A DNA stretch of 64,000 bases from Diadophis punctatus similis (Eukaryota; Chordata; Lepidosauria; Squamata; Dipsadidae): NCBI GenBank assembly GCA_023053685.1, contig JALIGW010000003.1, positions 49,867,996 to 49,931,995 of the forward strand. The letters run 5' to 3'. The notes below the pieces were generated by a model, which saw only the letters and a list, made by a program, of their open reading frames with translations, searched no databases and was not told the origin of the DNA. This document shows, piece by piece, positions 57,831 to 64,000 of this stretch; within the stretch, counting starts at the first letter, position 1, and each line of letters starts with the position of its first letter. A program made the translations under genes and the position numbers.

Positions 57831-57949
57831 AAGTTCACTACACAATGAATAGAAGAAGTTGATAGAAAATAAAGAACCTTCTCTAAGTTTCTAGAAACAG
57901 ATTTAGTGTGCACTGCTATAACTAACTTAAAAAAGAAAACAATTAAAAT

Positions 57950-58805
57950 CGGCTCTGCTGGCCTTGAAGAGCATTTGGAAACTAACTGGTACAAAATGTA
58001 GTTGAGCGGGTGGTAAATGGTGTCGAATATATGGCATATGTAACACCACTACTACATGAGCTGCATTGACTATCAGTGTGTTTCTGAGGGGAAATTCAAA
58101 GTGCTGGTTGTCACCTTTAAAGCCCTTCATAGCTTGGGACCCGATTATTTGAGGACTGTCTTTTTCCAAGAGTCTCTACCCCAGTGATGGCGAACCTATG
58201 GCACGGGTGCCACAGGTGGCACGCGGAGCCATATCTGCCGGCACGCGAGCCGTTGCCCTAACTCAGCTCCAATGCGCATGTGCGCGCCCGCCAGTTGATT
58301 TTTGGCTCGCGTGGATGCTCTGGGAGGGCGATTTCGGCCTCCAGAGGGCCTCCAGGGTGGCAGGGGGGAGTGTTTTTGCCCTCCCCAAGCTCCAAGAAAG
58401 CCTCTGGAGCCTGGGGAGGGAGAAAAATGGGCCCACTCGGCCCAATGGAAGTCGGGAAATGGGGGAGTAGTGGGGTCGTGCACGCATGTGCAGGAGGGTG
58501 GAGCAAGTGAGGGGCTTTGAATTATGGGTGTGGGCACGCACGCGCGTGCAATAGCGCGCACACGCCCTATTTTGGCACCCGAGGAAAAAAAGGTTCGCCA
58601 TCACTGCTCTACCCCATCCAATTTGATTCAACAGATTGGGCATGCTGCAGATCCCATCAATCAAAGAGTGTCAAATGGCAGAAACTAGAAGAAGGGCCAT
58701 CTCTGCTGCAGCCCCTGCTTTGTGGAATATTCTCCCCTCAGAGATTAGCATGTCCCCATCCTGTTGTCTTTTTGTAAGGCTTTAAAAACGTGGCTGTGTA
58801 CCTAG
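57950..58805 (+). pseudogene. L2-like LINE C-terminal remnant split by a hAT element
   Basis: KVLVVTFKALHSLGPDYLR (about 58100-58160) equals the FKALHGLGPGYLRD segment of the copy at 33441. The hAT element at 58182-58606 interrupts it with a clean duplication, and after it the sequence continues with gggccatctctgctgcagcc and ctttgtggaatattctcccc (equivalent to AFSVAAPALWN.LP). Stops are present. Confidence 0.7.
58182..58606. mobile_element. hAT-type element, 425 bp, family A (reverse orientation)
   Basis: The exact duplication ctctaccc lies at 58174-58181 and 58607-58614. The ends are cagtgatggcgaacct and aggttcgccatcactg. It is the same length and orientation as 35102-35526. Confidence 0.93.
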
Positions 58806-58836
58806 GCCTGGGGCTCAGAATGTGTTAAGGGTTGCT

Positions 58837-58975
58837 GTCTATGGAGATTCTCAATCATCCAGGTCATAGTTAATAGGAATATAAATCCTTCCATTCACCA
58901 GCATTCAGTCAGAACTGAGGATGCTTCTTGGATGAGAACCAAAACGTCTTCAAGAAAGAAAGAAAAAGTTGTTGC
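58837..58975 (+). repeat. Copy of the 556-750 interspersed repeat
   Basis: It begins gtctatggagattctcaatc and includes gcttcttggatgagaaccaa and aacgtcttcaagaaagaaa, matching the 556-750 copy in reverse, more diverged and without the full palindrome. Confidence 0.55.
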
Positions 58976-59237
58976 CTTTGTTTAAGGGTTGTGTTTCTTG
59001 GATTTACTGTTAGTTAACTATTTAGTGGGGGGAGGGTTCCTGAAGTGATTTCACAGTATTGAGGAAAGGTGGAAACATGAATGAAGGGAACAAAATTGAG
59101 GCTAAGAGTTTCTTACTGAAAGGAAAAACTACAACCTTCAATATGCGAACCACTTTGGGAGAAATCTCCATTTGGAAACAGAAAATATATATACCGATAT
59201 TCACAGAGGAAGACTTCGTTTACAGCATTGTCTATAC

Positions 59238-59662
59238 CAGTGGTGACGAACCTTTTTAGGTTCGCATGCCAAAAAGGGGGGGGGCGTGCGCTAGCGCGCG
59301 CTCGCATGCCCACACCCATTCCCTCCCCCCACGCATGCGCACAACACCCCCCCATGCTGCCCCCTGCGCATGCGCACCCCCCCCACCCCCGTGCAAAGGC
59401 CTTACCGGAGCCTGGGACGACGAAACGGGCAAACCGGAAGTGCGGAAAAATGCACTTCCGGTTTGTCCGTTTTGTAGTTTTCTGCATTCCGGAGCTTCAG
59501 GGAGCTTCCCTGAACCCTCCGGAGTGCAAAAAACAGCTCACCGGCAAACCGGAAGTGTGTTTTTCCGCACTTCCGGTTTGCCGGTGGGCAACGCTCGCGT
59601 GCCGTCTGCTATGGCTCCGCGTGCCACCTGTGGCACGCGTGCCATAGGTTCGCCACCCACGG
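59238..59662. mobile_element. hAT-type element, 425 bp, family D (reverse orientation)
   Basis: The exact duplication gtctatac lies at 59230-59237 and 59663-59670. The left end is cagtggtgacgaacct; the right end gttcgccacccacgg is slightly altered. Internal cacttccggtttg motifs and the gagcttcagggagcttccct hairpin match one arm of 10245-10782. Confidence 0.9.
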
Positions 59663-59670
59663 GTCTATAC

Positions 59671-60999
59671 TATTAGATTCCAGAAAATAAAAACATTCTG
59701 AATTTCAAATGTCTATTTGAATAAGGGGCGATGGATAGCAATTCCTCACTTGAGTAAGGAAAAAAAAGGGACTGAGAATATTTATTCTCCCCCTTACCAG
59801 CAAAATAAGGGCATGTGTGTGCATGTGTATCCACCCTCCACACATACAAGCACACACAGATATAGTTATAGAATTAAAAAATACCAGAAAATTGAAGAGA
59901 AATGTTCTCAATGAACTATGAAGCAGAATTCTATTGAAAGTAGTATATTCTTAAAAAGAAAAAGGACAATGTAATCTGCTTTAAAAACAACTTTTTATAC
60001 CTTCAACAGAAGAATTTAAAGTATTTCATCTAACAGTTTTTGTCTCTTCTTTGTGAAACACAAAAAAGAGTCATTTTATGCACAAGGAGCTTGTTTCTTA
60101 AACAAACACTTGTGTTTTTGATTTACACCACAGGCTGCTCCTAAATAATTTATGGCGAGTTAAATTTATTGCACAGCCCTGGCTGGCTGCAAATTCGAAT
60201 TGCCAAATAATTAGATTTTGGGGCAATGCTTATAAATTATCCGCCGATTTGTCCGGACTTGTTTGTCAGTCGCTTTGTGCTCCAGGTCATCTTTGGCATT
60301 TCGCTGTTTGTGTTTTAATTGCTGATTTACACTTTGACAGATGAGAGTTGATGCCTCCAAGTTGGTAGGGGGGAGAAAAAAGAAGAATCAGAAATTGTGG
60401 AATGCTTCAGTTCTATTTCTCCCCCCCCCAAAAAAAAAAATCTTATTTCCAAGGCAATTAAAAGAAGGGACAGCTTGTAAACAGTACTGGCATAGTGAGT
60501 TTTAATTATTGTTTTAATGAGAACTGTCTGAATTCAGTGGTCCTTCACTGGCCTCCATCGGTAATGGACAACATGTTTTAGCAGCCATCCACCCATTCTC
60601 AAATCCAACTTTCAAATATTCTGCAAAATTGACCATAGAGTCTGGTTATAGGGAGAGAAAAAAAAGCACTGTTGCATTAGCATGGTGAAATATGGTCAAC
60701 TATACCAACAAACATCTGTCTTGAAATACTCAAGCCAGCACATTATTCAGGTGTACTGAAAATGTATTCGGAATACTATTGCAGTACAAACATATATTTG
60801 TCCTAGTTATCTAAAGAAAAAAAAGTACATACATCCATTTTAATTCATGAAGGACTCAATTAATTAAAGCCATGATAAGTAGCAGGTCAATATCTATGGC
60901 ATTGAATATGTCCTGGGAATCATAAAAACAATGCGAATGTGGTGGGGATAGGATACTTAAGAAGTATATGTGATAAAACCAGAAAGAAATCATAGGGAC
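59671..60999. other. Intronic DNA with a likely conserved non-coding segment
   Basis: From about 60095 to 60355 the sequence is repeat-free, with blocks such as taaatttattgcacagccct, caaataattagattttgggg and ttttaattgctgatttacac. It contains several homeodomain-like TAAT cores and no coding signal. Its look is that of a deeply conserved intronic enhancer, but conservation cannot be shown from one sequence. Confidence 0.4.
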
Positions 61000-61135
61000 T
61001 TCAGAAATTATCTAATCCAACCCTCTCTTAGTACAAGAACCACTAGACCATCTCTGACAGATAATCAACCAGCCTCTGCTTGAAGACGCCTAATGAAAGA
61101 GAAGCTACCACTTCATGTGGCAGCTTGAACTAATG
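61000..61135 (-). mobile_element. CR1-like LINE 3' end fragment
   Basis: On the plus strand, ttatctaatccaaccctctc, ctagaccatctctgacagat and accagcctctgcttgaagac are the inverted CR1 3' region (compare plus-strand copies at 15590 and 34120). Diverged and 5'-truncated. Confidence 0.6.
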
Positions 61136-62019
61136 TGGACTGAATTTAAGTGAGTGACAAGTATGAAAGAATTACACTGTCGGAGAAAATGAATGAGAAT
61201 TGAATCACAAAACAATTACATGAAGGAAGAATAAAGGCATCAAGAAGACCAAGACCAAAGAAGTCATGGCTGCGGTTGGTGATCCTGAAAAAAAATGTTT
61301 AAAGGAAAAAAGTCAATATATGAAACTGCGTCTGGATATCGTTAAACCAAAAAAAGGTTGCAAGGATAATACTGTATGGAGAAATACAAAAAAGATAGAA
61401 ACTGTTCTAGCTATATGACTTTTTCTTCTCATTTCTTTAGTTTGAATGGCATACTATTTCTCATTCATATTTCTTCTTTTACATCAAAAAGAAATAACTT
61501 TATGGGTAAGTATGTACCGTACATAAGTACAAATTTATATAAAATTTTGGCAGTATATTGTCTGACTGAAATGCCATTATATGGATAATTTTCATTAGAC
61601 TAAAAACATGCAAACAAAACCTACATGTGTGCGTGTGCAGGGCATAATGAAGTATCTGGTATCAATTCTATAGCCACAGGCAAGAGGCCTGCCAGCAAGA
61701 ATTTCAAGAGACATATATGAACAATAATAAAGGAATGGAATGTGTGAATGACCTTGGGGGACAAGATATTGCCTAAGAAATATTTAGACAAGAGAGGCAG
61801 GAATACCAATAGGATTAACTGAGGGAAAAATTAGGAAGGATGCCCTCAATTGTTCAGGCAGTTAAAGAAGATGGTGGCAAGTCTGTGTCTTCGGAGTTGC
61901 AAGATTCTGTTAATGTAGCCTTACAATAAAGTAGAATTAGCTCATCATGTTGTGTTTCCTATCTGGTTTATCTGAGGCATAATATTATGGTGCTTTCAAA
62001 GTGGCCTTTGTAATTGGAG
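61136..62019. other. Intronic DNA, unassigned
   Basis: No feature supported; the right part may already belong to the LINE remnant that follows. Confidence 0.35.
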
Positions 62020-62603
62020 GATCTGCAAGAAAATACGATTTGCCTGCAAGCAAAAACTGGTGGGACCACAAATAGAAAAAGTAATAGCAAATGAAGAAGC
62101 TAAAGTGCTCTGGTACTTTAGAATTCAAGCAGACAGGTACCTGCCACATAACATCCAAGACTTAACAACTATAGGTAAGAAAGTCAAAACAAGCCTGGAT
62201 AGAGGAGGTGACAATACCTGAAGACAGTAGAAGAGAAGAGAAAGAACCGGGGAAGATAACAAAATACAGAACTGCAAATAGAAATACAATTATTAAAGAA
62301 CTGGGGAAGATAAAAAAATACAGAACTGCAAATATAAATACAATGATTGTGGCAAAAGAAAACAAAGGAAGTAGTACCAATAGTAATAAGTGCCTCGGGG
62401 ACAATCCCAAAACAACTGGAGCACCACTTGAACACCCACTGTTAATGACAAAATCGTCATCAGTCAACTGCAAAAGGCAACTTTACTTGGAACAGCTTAC
62501 AACCGGAGATGATACCTTTAACATCATCAAACATCAACTTTTGCCTATCTCAAATCCTTGGGAAGGACTCAATAGGTGGATAAAAATGCCAAATTCAGTC
62601 TAA
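62020..62603 (+). pseudogene. R2/R4-like LINE C-terminal remnant with a tandem duplication
   Basis: The words KYDLPASKNWWDHK and ANEEAKVLWYFRIQADRYLP recall the C-terminus of R2/R4-type LINEs (NEK.KILWDF.IQ.D). A 131-codon frame continues to 62603 with KTTGAPLEHPLLMTKSSSV. A 54-bp segment starting aagaaccggggaagataaca at 62242 is duplicated at 62296, in frame. Stops upstream show decay. The clade is uncertain. Confidence 0.45.
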
Positions 62604-63555
62604 ACATCTGGCTTCCAATATCTAAATGAAAGATTAAGACCAGACAAACTACACAAAGCTACCAATAGAAAAGAAGTGCTTTTGAATCAAGACAACTGCT
62701 GCTAGTAGTAATACATAGATAAATCTATGTACCTTCTGAGCATAAAAGAATTCTCCCTTTTGATGACCCTGTAATCACCTAATTCGGAATAGAGTCAGGG
62801 CTACTGGATGCCTTCTGAGCATATGGCTCTAAAATTCTCGAAGCACTGCATATCAGCTAGCACCTTTTTCTGTTTTATTCTCTTATTATTAAACTGTTCC
62901 AAGCTTGTTTTATGTAACAATTAGTCTTAATACTATTGAATATTAATTCAACTAGCACTGCCATGAGGAGAAAAAAATCTCTATGGAAAAATGCATTTTC
63001 CTGCTATTGCACTTAACATTTTCTATTATTTCAGATTTCAAGCTATTAAATGAATCTGTAAGGAAAATTAGTCATGGTGTGAAAGGTTTTTTACAAACTC
63101 GTAGCACTTTTGATGAAGCAGAATTTTTTCAATAAATTAAACTGTTAATTAGATAATTTCCGTCTGCACTTTTGAGCATAACTTAATATTTTGTGGGGTA
63201 GAGGGAATCTAGTTTTTCAGAAAATAGGATCAAATGCGTCAACATAAAGCTTTTAAGAAAATTAAGAGATGTATCTATCAAGAAGATACCATGTTCTGAA
63301 AGATTCTTATCATGATATACGAATCAAAATTGCTCAAGAACAGAAAAAATTAACTAAGAGGATGAATCAAAGAATGTATGATTTTTGAGCTCACATGTTA
63401 AATGTATTATGTGAGAATCTAAAAATAAATACAAGCAACATAGAAACATGTTTAGAAACATATGTATTAGCAAAATGCACTAATATGGGAGACAGGAATA
63501 ACTGTCACTACCTGCTACACATACAAATAAGCAAGCAATCAAGCACATAAATAAA
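62604..63555. other. Intronic DNA, nothing recognised
   Basis: AT-rich; no supported feature. Confidence 0.4.
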
Positions 63556-63625
63556 TACCGTATTTTTCAGAGTATAAGACGCACCAGAGTATAAGACACA
63601 CCTTAGTTTTGGGGGAGGAAAACAA
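63556..63625 (+). mobile_element. DNA-element end fragment (gtatttttcagagtataag family)
   Basis: ccgtatttttcagagtataa, then gacgcaccagagtataagac and accttagttttgggggagg is an end I recognise as a dispersed vertebrate DNA-element terminus. Its other end was not found before 64000. Confidence 0.5.
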
Positions 63626-64000
63626 GGAAAAAAGGCCTCTGCCTCCAAGCAATTTGCCAAACAGCAAACAGCACAGATGATATACACTGTTTGCTGTGTA
63701 TTTCTGTGCATGTGTGCCTGACCCATAGAAATAGCAAAGCATTGGAGAAATGTACATTATGCCAGAAAGTTTTCTTAAATGTAGTCACACTAACTCTTCC
63801 CAATTATTTAAATAGATCTACTCCAAGGTAAGTCAGGATTTAACTCTAATACTCAACAGGACACTGTTGCATTTCAGACTATACTTGTACAGAGCTGTTA
63901 AAATTAATTAAAATTTCTGGAAGTATACATTATTCTCTATTATTTAAAAGAAGATACAATAGCACTGGGCCTCTTCAGAGCAAGCATTTATTTTAAAAAG
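63626..64000. other. Intronic DNA at the window end, nothing recognised
   Basis: No exon or repeat identified; it may hold the rest of the element fragment just before it. Confidence 0.35.

Noticed and set aside
49664..64000. Preceding ERI3 exon with the DFEAT motif
   Set aside because: No matching segment with flanking splice sites was seen; it probably lies beyond 64000.

Overview
The window reads as vertebrate nuclear DNA from a squamate reptile, most likely a snake. It is AT-rich, dense with microsatellites, and has no long open frames apart from repeat-encoded ones. The diagnostic material is a mix of Bov-B (RTE), L2-like, CR1, L1 and Rex1-like LINE remnants, Sauria-type tRNA SINEs, a DIRS-type retrotransposon, many short hAT-type elements and long tetranucleotide arrays. 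No prokaryotic genes, CRISPR arrays, operons or mature RNA genes were seen. Everything was read by eye; no search was run.

The only host gene supported is ERI3 (ERI1 exoribonuclease family member 3) on the minus strand. Three consecutive internal coding exons lie at 49547-49663, 38277-38336 and 30696-30787. They join in frame, carry canonical AG acceptors and GT donors, and give about 89 residues of the DEDDh exonuclease domain, including the GDWD segment that holds the second catalytic motif. The earlier exons (with the DFEAT motif) and the later exons (with the third motif) were not found and probably lie outside, so essentially all of the window is intron.

Layout. 1-12.9 kb: a foldback repeat, a 1.66 kb element with nested hairpins (1317-2979), a pure ATT array, then a run of hAT-type short elements (5350, 6294, 7312, 9664, 10245, 11137). 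12.9-23.5 kb: LINE remnants (L2-like, CR1, Bov-B) and a snake-type interspersed repeat split by a MITE (17679-17851). 23.7-26.3 kb: one 2.5 kb hAT-flanked element holding a higher-order ATCT array and a SINE. 28.1-28.7 kb: a hAT element with a BED-finger coding remnant, inside a SINE. 33.4-35.5 kb: L2-like and CR1 LINEs and another hAT copy. 39-46.1 kb: degraded LINE sequence, an L1 fragment and a 3.9 kb DIRS element. 46.5-47.1 kb: a Helitron-like element. 48.2-55.7 kb: more LINE tails, a palindromic MITE, a 2 kb GC-rich hAT-flanked element, an inverted Bov-B insertion and a SINE. 57.2-64 kb: a Rex1-like LINE, an L2-like LINE split by a hAT copy, another hAT copy, and possibly conserved non-coding DNA near 60.1-60.35 kb.

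The most coherent pattern is that at least twelve elements are bounded by 8-bp target duplications with a central TA, while two elements with different ends lack it. That points to one Buster-like hAT transposase source plus a second, different one. I found no convincing new cellular system; the novel-looking structures are compound and palindromic transposable elements.
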